Origin: Boothiomyces macroporosus
Lineage: Eukaryota; Chytridiomycota; Chytridiomycetes; Rhizophydiales; Terramycetaceae
NCBI GenBank assembly: GCA_027604185.1
Contig: JADGKB010000035.1
Location: forward strand, 54,847 to 118,846
DNA: 64,000 nucleotides
Reading direction: 5' to 3'
Part shown: piece after piece, positions 31,505-42,281 of the stretch
Layout: each line of letters opens with the position of its first letter
Numbering within the stretch: position 1 is the stretch's first letter
Notes under the pieces: generated by a model
What the model was told of the DNA's origin: nothing
Databases searched by the model: none
What the model saw: only the letters and a program-made list of their open reading frames with translations
Position numbers and translations under genes: made by a program

Positions 31505-32677
31505 CTATTTGTTTCCAATGATGAATCCACAGCATATGAGTACTTGAGACCAGTAAAATCCAACCGAAGAGTAAAACAATTGCAAAAAAGTGTTTTGGCC
31601 TTCGTGTTCCAGCTTGTAAGCAAAAAACAACCAAACAGCTTGGGTTGCTATCCACCCAATCAACAGCACCAGTCCATACCAGCTTTTCATTCTGTTGTTT
31701 GGTAGAACCAAGGGTATAAAGCAAAGATACCACATAAAGTACTGTGAAGTGATGACTTTGTTGGATAAAACAAAAACAAAAGTTTGTAAAAAGAAGGCCA
31801 TATGTAGATCATTCCAAAAATACAACCCAACCGCTGAATTAGCTAAAAATACCTGCTACTGTTAGAAACTGGGGTAGAAATGTGATTACAGACCACGTGC
31901 CAGTATCCAGATACATGTAGTAAAAGTACAGCGAAAAGTTGTGTCGGTGATCCTTCCTAATTACGTGATACATCAAGGTTTCATACAGGAATTCATCTCC
32001 ATATATCCAATAGAAGAGTCCGGTGAACGCAAGCAACCACGCCAAGCTTTCAATTCCAAATAATATCCTTTTTGTAGAAAATAGCTTCAGGTTTGATGGT
32101 GAAATGTAATTATCCAGACCAAAATATAGTGGGATGCAATAAATAATGGGGTAGATTTTAAAATGAATTGATAATCCGTAAAAGAATGCTGCCAGATGAA
32201 TATTTCTATAATTAGTCATTCTTACTTTTTCAAGTAATGTAATACCAAGAATACTAGGCAGAGTAGAACAGACTCTGCATTTCCTCGAGTAGAAATAACT
32301 ATTACAAATGGATTGACTAGCCAGAACAAAGACCATAGGCCAGCCATGTCATATAAAATCATTCCAACGATTAAATCGCAAATACAAAATAGTATCTTTC
32401 CCCAGTAAATGAAATATACATTAGGAACCAACAGCCATGCAAGCAATGGTGTGTATCGATAAGTCTTGCGCAAATACGGCGACTGGTTATTGGCAACGTA
32501 TTGTGAAGCGTCTGTAAATACTGAATAATCGATATCTGTATATTTAATAACTGGGTGCTGGTCCTGATAATATCCATATACCAAGAATACCAACCGTAGA
32601 GCAATTGATAGTATTAATATCTTGAACTTGTAATCTTGGACATTTGAAACTCTAGATTTGCTTTTTGATTTTTTCAT
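31505..32677 (-). CDS. GPI14: GPI mannosyltransferase 1 (PIG-M/Gpi14)
   Basis: 377 residues after introns 32206-32225 and 31834-31852 (20, 19 nt). ER enzyme adding the first mannose to the GPI precursor from dolichol-P-mannose. Key blocks: IKYTDIDYSVFTDA with the Asp-x-Asp needed for catalysis, SPYLRKTYRYTPLLAWLL, NPFVIVISTRGNAES, and HFKIYPIIYCIPLYF. Multiple hydrophobic helices span the rest. Length is close to yeast Gpi14 (403). The start at 32677 lies 5 bp after the stop of the upstream coiled-coil gene on the same strand. Confidence 0.95.
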
Positions 32678-32682
32678 TAAAA

Positions 32683-33024
32683 CTACACATTCTTCAGACA
32701 GCTTTTTATTGGGTTTTGAAATGAGATAGAATACCGTCTAATCTTGAGTGCAGTCGCTTGATTAGTAATAATTACTCGTTGCTGATTGTTTAATTCTAAT
32801 ACAAGGGAATTTCTTTGGTCCACCAAATCTACTAATTTCTCATACCTGTTCTCCATATCTTGGAACACCTTGTTGTACTTTTCCTTGTGCTTGCTGATTT
32901 TATCCTCAATCTTGCTGGAAAGCTCTTGTAATTTTTGTTTCTTTTTTACTTCAAATTCCTTTTGTCTCTTGACGAGTTTAAGTTTGATTAACTCTACAAA
33001 GTCTTCTTCAGATTCCAGAGACAT
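32683..33024 (-). CDS. Small coiled-coil protein, unknown
   Basis: Intronless, 113 residues. Almost the whole length (about 10-95) is a Lys/Glu-rich coiled coil, followed by a basic RRYSISFQNPIKSCLKNV end. Not recognised; small kinetochore, BLOC-1 or microtubule-associated subunits look like this, but nothing specific supports any. Its stop is 5 bp upstream of the GPI14 start codon on the same strand, so the two either share a transcript or the promoter of GPI14 is inside this gene. Confidence 0.65.
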   Translation of the reverse strand: MSLESEEDFVELIKLKLVKRQKEFEVKKKQKLQELSSKIEDKISKHKEKYNKVFQDMENRYEKLVDLVDQRNSLVLELNNQQRVIITNQATALKIRRYSISFQNPIKSCLKNV

Positions 33025-33098
33025 ACCAAACTAAATAATTTGCTGATTTTATACTTTATTAAACTTTGAAGGCTGTGCTTTTATGCAGAAAGTTAAAT

Positions 33099-35069
33099 TT
33101 ACCAGATTGACACCTGCTTTTCTGGAGAACGGAACATTCTATCTCCTTCTTCAACTCCAAACGCTCTATGGAATTCGGCAAAGTTGGCTAATGGGCCATC
33201 AGTTCTAAATTCATTTGGAGAGTGAGGGTCTGATTTTACCCTCATTACTGCAGTTTCTTTAGTGATCAAGTCTCTCCATCCTTGAGCCCAGGAAATGAAG
33301 AATTCTTGTTCATGAGAAAATCGGTCAGTGAATGGTTTTGATTCAGGATGGTCTTTGAGGTAGAGTTGAAGAGCTTTGAATGCAATCGAAATACCACCAA
33401 GATCAGCAATGTTTTCCCCCGCAGTTAACTTTCCATTTACTTGTTCACCAAAGTAAGTATACTCGTTGAACTGGTCTTCGATAGCTTTAGTTCTAACTTT
33501 GAAGTTAGCTTCATCAGTTTCAGTCCACCAATTCTTCAAATTACCTTCATGGTCGTATTGGGCACCTTGGTCATCATAGCCATGGGAGATTTCATGAGCA
33601 ATAACGGCACCAATACTACCAAATGAAAGTGCTGGATGTCCTTCAGGGGTTTCTGCGGTTGGAGGATAAAAGAATGGCGGTTGGAGAATTGCTGCTGGGA
33701 AAACGATTTCGTTCCCGGATGGATTGTAGTACGCATTTACCATATAAGGAGGCATCATCCACAACAATTTGTCAACAGGCTTGTTGTAAAAGCTGTGTTG
33801 GTATTCAGTATCGAATCTAGCACAATATCTGTAGTTGGTCAAAAGTGGGTTTGTTTGTAATACCTTTCCTTCCAATGAGGAGTAATCCTGCCACTTGTCG
33901 GGATACCCAATTTTGACGATAAATGTAGAGAGTTTCAATTTCGCTTTCTCTCTAGTTTCTGGCGACATCCATTCAATTTCGTCAAATCTTTGTTCAAATG
34001 CTTTGATAATATAATTAACCATATCTGCTGCTGCCTTCTTTGACTCTTTTGAAAAGTGCTTTTCCACATAGATTTCACTAATCAAATCTCCCAATATTCC
34101 TGCCCATCCAGTGGCTCGTTTCCATCTTGGCTGAAGTTCTTGAACACCTTGAAGTGATTTGGAAAAGAATTCAAACTTTGCTTGAACCAATTCGTTGTGA
34201 AGTAAACTTGCTGCGGAAGAAATCAAATTGAATTTCAAATAATCTTTCAAAGTTGTTAAACTAGTTGATGCAATAATCCCAGACAACTTTTCAAAGTATT
34301 CGACGTTGTGTAATACCAATTCGGTGACTTGCAATCCGCAAGTTTCAAAGAACAGCTTCCAGTTAATGGTAGGAGCAATCGCTTGTAATTCAGCCAATGT
34401 TTTCTTGTTGTAGCACTTTACTGGGTCACGCAACTCTGCCGGTGGAATAGTGATTTCAGCAACTAGCTTTTCAAGAGCGTATACTAGCTCACTTTTAGCT
34501 TCAGCCTCCTCCAAACTTGCACCAGAAATAACAAAGATTTTTGCGATATACTTTTTGTAGTCAGCTACTTTGTCTGCCTTTGATTCTTCAAAGTAGTAGT
34601 CACGGGTAGGCAAGCCCAAACCAGATTGCCCCAACATGAGAGTGTTCATTGAAGAATTTCTATCATCAGCGCCTACATAGGTGTACCAAAAGCAGTTTCC
34701 AAGAGTTTCCATGCCCAACTTGGCAGTAAGCATAAAGAAACTGTCAAGAGTGTCGATTGCGTCAACATCATTCACATCGTTGGAAATTGGCGAAAGCCCT
34801 GCTTCTTCGATTGCCTCTTCATTCATTGCAGCAATGTAAAATTCAGCCAACAAGGATGAACTTCCGTCCTTCAACAAGTCATCAAACATTACTTTCAAGT
34901 TTTCTTTACTTTCTTCATGGAGAATTGTAAATGTGTTCCAAGTAGGATATTCCGCTGGAATTTTGTTTTTTGCCAACCAACAACCATTCACATACCTAAA
35001 GAAGGAATCTTTTGGAGATACTGAAAAATCAAAGTTTGTTAAATCAATTGGTGCTTCCTTGACTGGCAT
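33099..35069 (-). CDS. M13 family zinc metallopeptidase (neprilysin/PepO-like)
   Basis: Intronless, 656 residues from ATG 35069. N-terminal M13 domain starts with FFRYVNGCWLAKNKIPAEYP. The catalytic site has VIAHEISHGYDDQGAQYD (HExxH) and the downstream Glu in ENIADLGG; FRTDGPLANFAEFHRAF and a final Trp complete the family signature. No signal peptide or membrane anchor is present, so it is likely cytosolic like bacterial PepO, unlike animal neprilysin. It would cut oligopeptides. The start is 33 bp from the divergent RIIa gene's start; an upstream in-frame ATG at 35114 would overlap that gene. Confidence 0.94.
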   Translation of the reverse strand: MPVKEAPIDLTNFDFSVSPKDSFFRYVNGCWLAKNKIPAEYPTWNTFTILHEESKENLKVMFDDLLKDGSSSLLAEFYIAAMNEEAIEEAGLSPISNDVNDVDAIDTLDSFFMLTAKLGMETLGNCFWYTYVGADDRNSSMNTLMLGQSGLGLPTRDYYFEESKADKVADYKKYIAKIFVISGASLEEAEAKSELVYALEKLVAEITIPPAELRDPVKCYNKKTLAELQAIAPTINWKLFFETCGLQVTELVLHNVEYFEKLSGIIASTSLTTLKDYLKFNLISSAASLLHNELVQAKFEFFSKSLQGVQELQPRWKRATGWAGILGDLISEIYVEKHFSKESKKAAADMVNYIIKAFEQRFDEIEWMSPETREKAKLKLSTFIVKIGYPDKWQDYSSLEGKVLQTNPLLTNYRYCARFDTEYQHSFYNKPVDKLLWMMPPYMVNAYYNPSGNEIVFPAAILQPPFFYPPTAETPEGHPALSFGSIGAVIAHEISHGYDDQGAQYDHEGNLKNWWTETDEANFKVRTKAIEDQFNEYTYFGEQVNGKLTAGENIADLGGISIAFKALQLYLKDHPESKPFTDRFSHEQEFFISWAQGWRDLITKETAVMRVKSDPHSPNEFRTDGPLANFAEFHRAFGVEEGDRMFRSPEKQVSIW

Positions 35070-35102
35070 TTTGTGGAAACAAAAAAGCACATGTTCCTTG
35101 AA

Positions 35103-35421
35103 ATGAGCGGACACAGTTTCCTTTTCAAGAAACGCGAAATGTCACAGCTACCACCAGACACTGTTGAAAAGCTACGACAGGAAAAAGTATGATAGTCATA
35201 ACACAGATTAGACTAAGAGTGGAGAATGAGCTTTATTTACGCAATCATCCTGAAATCAAATTCATTATTCAGTATTTTATGCGCCATGTGTTGATTGAAA
35301 GACCACAGAATGTGGAAAAGTTTGCCGCAGGTTCATTTATATTTATTTAGAATTGTTGGGAATGGAAGAATTAGAGGGATTGGTGTCCAACATGTTTGGC
35401 TTGGATAAACTGGTTGAATAA
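35103..35421 (+). CDS. RIIa/Dpy-30-fold small protein (RIIAD1-like)
   Basis: 92 residues after introns 35187-35206 and 35331-35350 (both 20 nt). Core: KIRLRVENELYLRNHPEI, FMRHVLIERPQNVEKFAA, matching the RIIa dimerisation/docking fold (NxxYLRxHPE...RP.N...FAA). There is no cyclic-nucleotide-binding domain, so this is not a PKA regulatory subunit. Stand-alone RIIa proteins such as RIIAD1 are associated with cilia and flagella in animals and algae. Presence here hints at a flagellated stage, but this is inference from one gene. The stop lies in AATAAA. Confidence 0.8.
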
Positions 35422-35481
35422 ACTAGATTTTTGTTATTTCAGATAACGTCCCGGATATTATACTCCAAGTCTACGTTAATA

Positions 35482-36960
35482 CTAAATTACAGATAAATAC
35501 TGGCTAGAGAATTTGATTTGGGTTTCCAAAAATAGTGTTAGCAGAGTTACTAACGAGGATTTCTGGTCGTGAAGGAATCTGTATTCGTTATATACACACC
35601 ATTCAATAAATCTAGTTCGCGCAACTTGATACTCTTGCTCTCGCTCGTCTTGATTTATGAGATTCGTTATTCTATCTATTTCCTTTTGACCGCCTCCTTT
35701 TGCCGTCACCTCCACCAGCCTATTCTTGTTTCCAGTAATTCTTCTAGCGATATTCTGTGATGCCATGGCAGTAATTGCCATTTCTCTCCTTGTTAGCATT
35801 ATTTGGAATCCAGTCAATAAATCTCGATAAGATTTTAAATCTTCCACGATCTGCATGGACATTGTATAGGCCTGATCCGTATGAGCGTTACAAACACCCT
35901 CCAAGCCATCTGAATATGCATCGCATTGCTCATTTATATTTCCACAATAAGTACATCCTGCAACAAAGCAATTGTTTCCATTCTTTGTTGTGCTAAGCAG
36001 CACAGCCAACTTGCGATAATCCAAAGCAGATTCTGAATTAATTCAAATTACCCATGGATCTATGGGCATATCGTTCCATTATTCCAATCAATTCAAAAAT
36101 GTAGTCTATCTGAGGTTTCAAAGAGGTTTTCAAGTCCAACAACTGACTTTCAAACAACTCTGGGACTGAAGCAAGCTCATCTTCTTGAACTTGATTGACA
36201 TTAAATTCTTCTTCATTTTCTACTACATTGGAGTTTCTATAACTTTGGAAAGTCTACCATTAAAATTAGGTACAGCTTCACAGGTGAAGAATGCGTGGAT
36301 TTGGGGATCTTTGCTAATTACAGGATGGTTGGCAATAAAGTTCATAAATCTGGACAATCCCTTTCTGCGCTGCTCTATGAATGCCGCATCCACTATTTTA
36401 GCGCTTAAATACCTCCTACAGCCTTTTTAGGTGGGATAGAGGTAATAATTCTAAATGGATACTTTTTCAACAAATGATTTTGCAGCCATAATACATCCGA
36501 ATATCTCCTGGACACACTAGAACCATGAAACTGAATTAATACACAGCTACTTTGGATTTAACAATGTAATTCAAATGTCCGAATAATGATACATGCTTTT
36601 CCTCTAACTCCACTGTAATTTGGTCCAACTTTTTCAATTCTATTTGATAACTGATTTCCTTTTGAGTTTGCGGCACATTATCCTCGTGTTTGGAGGGAGG
36701 AAATGGAGGTAAAGTGACAGAATTTGAGAATATTTCATCGCCTGCAACTAAATTTTCATTTGATTTCCAAGGGTCTTGTGCGAGATCAGTGTTTAGTGTT
36801 ATTGAACCCAAGTTTGGTAAATCATCAGAGTAAGATTGAGAGAAAATCATCCCTCGTTCGTTTAGGGATGATGATGGGAGAGAGGGCTGTTCTGGAGTTA
36901 AACAATCTTACCCTCAATAGGTGTTTCGCTGTCCCAAGGGTTTGCAAGGAGATTGTTCAT
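35482..36960 (-). CDS. MVP1: PX-BAR sorting nexin (Mvp1/SNX8-like)
   Basis: 459 residues after five introns: 36892-36911, 36531-36550, 36393-36412, 36254-36273 and 36033-36051 (20, 20, 20, 20, 19 nt). The PX domain is assembled across the splice sites: [28 protein letters not shown], then [20 protein letters not shown]. The C-terminal helical part ([21 protein letters not shown] to [14 protein letters not shown]) is a BAR-like coiled coil. Mvp1/SNX8 acts in endosome-to-Golgi retrieval. A Cys-rich insertion ([18 protein letters not shown]) in the BAR region is unusual. The N-terminus begins [12 protein letters not shown]. Confidence 0.85.
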
Positions 36961-37001
36961 TCAAAAAAGTTAAAATTTCAACACTCTGAAAAACGACTGA
37001 T

Positions 37002-38139
37002 TTATTCAATTTGACAGGTCTCTTTGGAGTCATTTTCTTCATCTTGTTTTTGCCGTTGCACTAGGTAAAACTTTTCATTACGCTTGATTTTTACTCCGCC
37101 ATCAAGCAATGCAGACATCAACTTGGAGTCGGGTTGTGAATCGTTCAATATGGGCTCAATCTTTCTCATCTTGGCTGCCAATGCCCGCTGGCGAGCAACT
37201 GGTGTTTTTTTCTTTCCCAGAATTCTCCTACGAGCTGGATTAATTGGATTTACCATTTGAAAAGAAATCTTCAATCTGGGTTATAGACAACCGCAAAAAG
37301 TAACTGAATTGGAATTTCTTTTCCTGAGTGAGATAGGGATCATCAATGTTCTTTTTCAACCACTCGTACATTATTAGTTTCTTTAATGGGGTTAACTCAT
37401 TTGGAACGTCGTCAATGGGAGAGCAAATATCAGCAGAGGTCCCAGTAGAGTCGCCTTTGTTAGTACATGGTACATTTGATTAGCCTTATCCCTGATGAAC
37501 GCGTGAAACTTCTCTTTGTAGGGCGAGCAGGAGTAGTTACTATTATCAAATACGTTTACCAAACCTTGTCCGTCCTTTACCTTTTCCATCTTTTCCTTGA
37601 GTATAGTCTTCATCTACAGAGTCTTCAGATTCAGAATATTCATCGCTTTCACCGTTGGTTTTAGAAGTATTTCTGCCATCATCTGACAGAGTAGAGCCAT
37701 CGCCAGGGGAAATTGACTTGACTTGCCCGTCAATTTCAAGCCTTGAGTTTCTGCTGTTTGAATTCCAGTTACTCTTTTGAGGTGTTTCTGGGGTGTATAG
37801 ATTGATGTTTATTGGCTCGTGGAACTGGTACAAGGATTGTTGAAGGGGTTCAGAGTGACTTGTATACGAGCTTTTGCTTGGTGTGTGAGCCATAGGAATA
37901 TGAGCTGCGGTTTGACCTCGAACTGCTTTGCTGCACTCTAGAATTTGAATAATCAACCTTTGAGCCTCCATTGATAGTGCACTGGGTGACTCCAACAGTT
38001 CAGCGTTGGATATTACGAGATCCAATAGTGTATCCAAGAGGAGATTCGCCAGCTCTAATGTTGCCGATTGATTCTGGAAATCCGCGAGCAGCTCTCGAAG
38101 TTTACCCAGAATATCGTTTGCATTTGGGTAGGACATCAC
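37002..38139 (-). CDS. TALE-type homeodomain transcription factor
   Basis: 359 residues after introns 37540-37559, 37455-37473 and 37235-37253 (20, 19, 19 nt). The homeodomain appears only after splicing: helix 1 region LKKLIMYEWLKKNIDDPYL, then LSITQIEDFFSNARRRILGKK, where the third intron splits the recognition helix (FFSN|ARRR). The usual Trp of WFxN is Phe. The N-terminal half has a helical LELANLLLDTLLDLV segment and a Ser/Asp-rich acidic patch. Fungal TALE proteins include Cup9/Tos8 and mating-type factors. MSYP at 38136 is an alternative start. The stop lies in AATAAA. Confidence 0.85.
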
Positions 38140-38513
38140 TGGGAAATTTGGTTAGTTTTTGCCTTGGCAAAATAAACCGAGACCTCAATGTTGACATTGA
38201 CATTGTAATTAAAAATGTCAAGTCCGTAGAATTTGGTCGTGAGAATTAACCACTAAAAATCTTGGTTTTATTTTAAATGCCAAAGTAACTCTGTGAAGTG
38301 CGAGTACTAAGATAAGGTGTATTATTCAATTCATTGGAGAAGCCGGTACCCATAAACCGCCTTAGTCATGCGGTCGCTAATCAATAGGTCAGAGCTGAAT
38401 GTTAGTCCTAGTATGCAACCCTTAATTCAGTGTCCAAAGTTCAAAATAAGGAAACCGTGTGGCGCTTATGCCTCCAAATTTTCCTTGCAGAAAACTTGGA
38501 TTGTTACTACCAA
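38140..38513. promoter_or_regulatory. Divergent promoter region, TALE gene / FHIP gene
   Basis: 374 bp with short open frames but no exon I can support. An in-frame ATG at 38430 would extend the FHIP protein by 28 residues with no family support. Confidence 0.35.
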
Positions 38514-40390
38514 ATGGATTTGTTTGGAGATTTCAAATCGAAATTACTTTCAATTAGTAGAGAAGCCGCCAAAGTATTTGAAGAACAAACCCCAATCGAG
38601 CAATTCAAGAGTGCTTGGAAATACGCTTTGGAGGAATTAAAGTCGCCTTATTCAGAGGTGCAGTTGAGGAACTCGTTGGATGAAATGCTAGACTTGCTAC
38701 TAATGGAGCAAGCGAAAAACTCAAAGACGAATGTAGGAGATATTAATGGTAGGAAACTGGGAGCTGTACAGAGTTCTTTTTAAAGAATGAAATCCTGGGA
38801 CAAATGATTTTGGCAGGAAACAACAAGCGGATCATTAGTTTTGCATCCCAATTAGTAAATATGATGGATTCTCATTTCCTGTACAACGCAGCGATTCATG
38901 GACCAATTACAAAGCTGCTCAAAGATCAAAGTTTAGGGGAACAGCTGATTGAATTGGTAATTTGATTGTTTATTGCAGGAGTATCACTTGTCATTGAAAA
39001 TATTGGAATCTCCAGAGCTGCTTCAACTCTTCTTTTTAAAGCCATCAAATGGTCACCCTCAATTTTCAATCTTTGACCACCTGATTCAGTTTGGTAATTG
39101 ATGAATAATCTAGTTCATTTGGATACTGAAAATGGTGATTTCGCCAGGGCAGCCTTTGAGATGCTACTTTGCCAATGTGCAGCAAACAGTGATTTGGAAG
39201 GATATATTTTGCAAACCGAATTCTCTTCAATTATTGTTGCCTCTTTAGCTGGGTTGCATGCCCAATTACCTGTAGTACTACCAAACATCTCTAACAGGAA
39301 CAAACACAACAAGGAAATCTTCGAAGCTGACATGAAGGCATTCATTTCATTCTACAAATTCGTGCACATGTGCTTGACAAAATGCCCAAGCGATAAAATT
39401 GGAGATGCGATTATCAAACAATTCACAGATTTATTCTTGGCTCAAGTTGTATTTTCAACTTTGAATTCATGTTCAGATTTCGATGGTTCAACAGTCACTT
39501 CTTTGTATTACATTCAAACCATGATTGAACTCACAGTGAATCAGAAAATGTTTGAAGCAGTAACCCGATTCCTCCTGGAAAGCAGTAGTATTGATGACTT
39601 GGATGGACTAAGAGCTCGGGATATCCTGCTTTCCAAGTTGAATTCCTTATCTGAAGATGTAGTAACATCGGTGATGCAAATCCTTACTTCAATTTTAACT
39701 CATCAATCCAATTTGGCTGTTTCCTTATTATTTGAAAAGTGCGAATTAGTAGATGTCCACTTGCCAGTGAAAATTTCAGACCACATGGAATTGTTGAACA
39801 AATACATTCCACTACTTCCTAAAGGAACAGGGCCACAAAACTCTAACCTTGATGCCTATCTTGCAGACGCGATTTCGACAATGCTGGTAAACAAGCCGTT
39901 ACAAAAAGACGCCTCAGCTGTTAAAGACACTGATTTTGAAGCAGAGGAAGAAAAGTTGCGGGAAAAGGTAGCACAATTGAAAACAGATCCTACCTTGAAC
40001 AAAATATTGCAAAAGTTTGGTGGGTTCTTCCAGCATTCCATGAAAATCAACCTCGCTCTCACTGGAATTATTACAATCTTGGCTACTCAGCCAAACCAAG
40101 TTCTGTTCTCGTGCCTGTTTGAGGAATCTGACAGCACCACATGTCCTTCTATTCATACAATATTTACAAAACTGATTGGAGAAGTAGAGCAATACAAAGC
40201 TACAATTCCAAACTACGAGATTAGACTACCGTTGATTAAACAAAGCTTGAATGATGATCTGCTGTCTGATTTTGACCAAGAGCGTGAGTTGATTAGAAAC
40301 ATTATCTGCTTTGAAGAATTCATCAAAGAGATTGTTGCTTGTTTGTTGATGAGAGCCGGATCAGCTCAGCAAAGCTTTTCCTTTGTTTAA
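38514..40390 (+). CDS. FHIP/RAI16-family (FTS-Hook interacting) protein
   Basis: 604 residues after introns 38733-38752, 38957-38978 and 39094-39113 (20, 22, 20 nt). The family (FAM160/RAI16) links Hook adaptors and dynein to early endosomes. Seen here: an N-terminal helix MDLFGDFKSKLLS, TGSCTEFFLKNEILGQMIL, FDHLIQFVHLDTENGDFARAAFEMLLC split across the third intron, and ASLAGLHAQLPVVLP. The C-terminal half is helical with an acidic EAEEEKLREKV segment. Length is shorter than animal FHIP (750-1000). Confidence 0.87.
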
Positions 40391-40500
40391 ACGAATAAAA
40401 TATGAAGATTGATATTCCAACTGTTTGTCTAGAAACTGCTCTAAAAATGTGGTGGTGCAAAACTCTGCCCAACAAAAAACCACATACACAAAGAAAGGAA

Positions 40501-41109
40501 ATGCTCTTATCCCTACTTTTACCGCTTGCTTCAGCCGAAATTTCCAAGCGTCATAACAGTCGCAATCCGAATCAACACAAATCCCATTCAACCTACAAAC
40601 ATTCATCAATACAAGATTCCTACAATCTACAGTATACCCAAAATGGTGTGTTTGATTCAATTCCACAAGAGATTAGACCTACAGAGGACACTCTTCTTGC
40701 AAAGACCTTTGCTGTTGGAACTCAGAATTACAAGTGCATTGCCAGTAGATGGGAGCTAGAGTCTGTTGATGCCAACCTATCAAAAGACAGACACACACTA
40801 GAAAACGTTCAAGTGTCATATTACTTTTTGCCAACTAAAGACCCAGATGGCGGTCAGCCAACTTGGATGTATTTAAATGACTATAGTACTTTTACGGGAA
40901 AGCCTGTTGCTAAAAGTGTTGTTGATCCAAATTCTATTCCATGGGTTTTGATAAGTCGTACATCTGGCTCTACATCTGGTGTGATGTCCAAAGTAAGTTC
41001 TGTGCTTCGTGTTCACACTCAGGGAGGGAATCCTCCAGCTTCTGGTTGCCAGGAAGGACAGTCTAGCCGTGTAGGATTTACTGCGGAATACTGGTTCTTT
41101 ACGAAATAA
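40501..41109 (+). CDS. Secreted DUF3455 protein, copy 1
   Basis: Intronless, 202 residues from ATG 40501, chosen because it begins a signal peptide (MLLSLLLPLASA). A KRHNSRNP motif, possibly a Kex2-type processing site, follows. The DUF3455 domain covers about residues 65-200: FAVGTQNYKC, GGQPTWMYLND, a tryptophan in the IPWVLISR segment, SSVLRVHTQGGNPPASGC, and a terminal TAEYWFF. DUF3455 proteins are extracellular and of unknown role. The next gene is a paralogue in the same orientation, so a tandem duplication. Confidence 0.85.
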   Translation: MLLSLLLPLASAEISKRHNSRNPNQHKSHSTYKHSSIQDSYNLQYTQNGVFDSIPQEIRPTEDTLLAKTFAVGTQNYKCIASRWELESVDANLSKDRHTLENVQVSYYFLPTKDPDGGQPTWMYLNDYSTFTGKPVAKSVVDPNSIPWVLISRTSGSTSGVMSKVSSVLRVHTQGGNPPASGCQEGQSSRVGFTAEYWFFTK

Positions 41110-41334
41110 ATTTTTATCTGTATTTTGTTTAAATACAAGCTACGATTAGTTTGCTTTATAAAGTTTCAAACTCAGTTTTTAATTTGCATAATTTTAACAC
41201 AAAGGCAGAATATTATCCTAAATGGAAATTGACATCATAACCACAATTTCAAGCTGAGCGCCATTACGTCATTTTTCAAATTGGAAGGCAAAGTTAAAAT
41301 CTGAAGGCCGTGTTTTTGCACTGCCCACATTAAG

Positions 41335-41340
41335 TATAAA
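41335..41340 (+). promoter_or_regulatory. TATA-box-like hexamer before DUF3455 copy 2
   Basis: TATAAA in an otherwise GC-richer patch, 29 bp upstream of the ATG at 41369. The gap to the ATG leaves room for a very short leader only. Confidence 0.35.
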
Positions 41341-41368
41341 TAGAAATGGTAATTAAATCCAATCTAAA

Positions 41369-42106
41369 ATGCAAATTACTCTTGCTTTACTGTTTACTCT
41401 TATTGCTGCGGAGCCATTGACTAAAAGACATAATAGTCGCTATCCTACAAAGTATTCTTATGGAAGCAGTTCTTGGGATATGCAAGGATCTGGCGAGTAT
41501 GGTCAGTATGGTCAATCCAATGGGCAATGGAACGGTCAATCCAATGGGCAATATGGAGAAAATAGCATGGGTGCTTGGACTGGCAGCAACCAAGGTTCTA
41601 ATCACGACAGCTACCATGACTTTCCCCAACAAATCCGTCCTCCATCTGGAAGTAAACTAATTTCAAAAACATTTGGAGTAGGTACCCAAAACTATAAATG
41701 CTCAGCTGGCAAATGGACGTTGGACTCTGTAAATGCAAACCAATACAGAAACCCTCATGATATTGAACGCGTTGATATTAGCTACTTTTTTTTACCTCAG
41801 CCAGATTCAAACGGCGGGCAGCCAAGTTGGATGTATTTGGATGACTTTAGTGTGTTTACTGGGAAGCCTATTGTTAAAGTCACTGTTGATCAAAACTCTG
41901 TTCCTTGGGTGGTACTGGCGCGTACTTCTGGCTCAAACCAAGGATTTCTTTCAAAGGCTACCACTCTATTACGAGTTCACACTAAAGGAGGTAACCCGCC
42001 AAACACGCCATGTTCCGAGGGTCAATTCATTCGTGTCAGATACTCTGCAGAATACTGGTTCTTTTCTGGGCCATCTAGTTCAAGGCCATCGTACTTTGGA
42101 TACTAA
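41369..42106 (+). CDS. Secreted DUF3455 protein, copy 2
   Basis: Intronless, 245 residues. Signal peptide MQITLALLFTLIAAEP, then the same KRHNSR motif as copy 1. A Gly/Gln/Asn/Ser-rich linker with repeats of the QSNGQ type (about residues 45-80) distinguishes it. The DUF3455 domain is intact: FGVGTQNYKC, GGQPSWMYLDD, PWVVLARTSGS, LLRVHTKGGNPPNTPC, YSAEYWFF. The paralogues share most domain residues by eye but differ in the linker, so the duplication is not very recent. Confidence 0.87.
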   Translation: MQITLALLFTLIAAEPLTKRHNSRYPTKYSYGSSSWDMQGSGEYGQYGQSNGQWNGQSNGQYGENSMGAWTGSNQGSNHDSYHDFPQQIRPPSGSKLISKTFGVGTQNYKCSAGKWTLDSVNANQYRNPHDIERVDISYFFLPQPDSNGGQPSWMYLDDFSVFTGKPIVKVTVDQNSVPWVVLARTSGSNQGFLSKATTLLRVHTKGGNPPNTPCSEGQFIRVRYSAEYWFFSGPSSSRPSYFGY

Positions 42107-42281
42107 TTATCAATAAATGTTGTTTTAAGTAATTGACACATCCAGGTATTTGACATCAATTCTTGTACTCTCAAACTTTTTTAATTCTAGTTCTTTTTAA
42201 TCTGTAAATCTCCTCTTTGAATCATCTAAGTTTTGAAACATCAAATATCTTTGTATCTTTGAGAAAAATTTATTGACCTAA

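Noticed and set aside
33099..33130. Intron at the M13 peptidase stop (GTAAATTTAAC...)
   Set aside because: M13 proteins normally end in Trp, which the unspliced frame gives directly; splicing would add unrelated residues.
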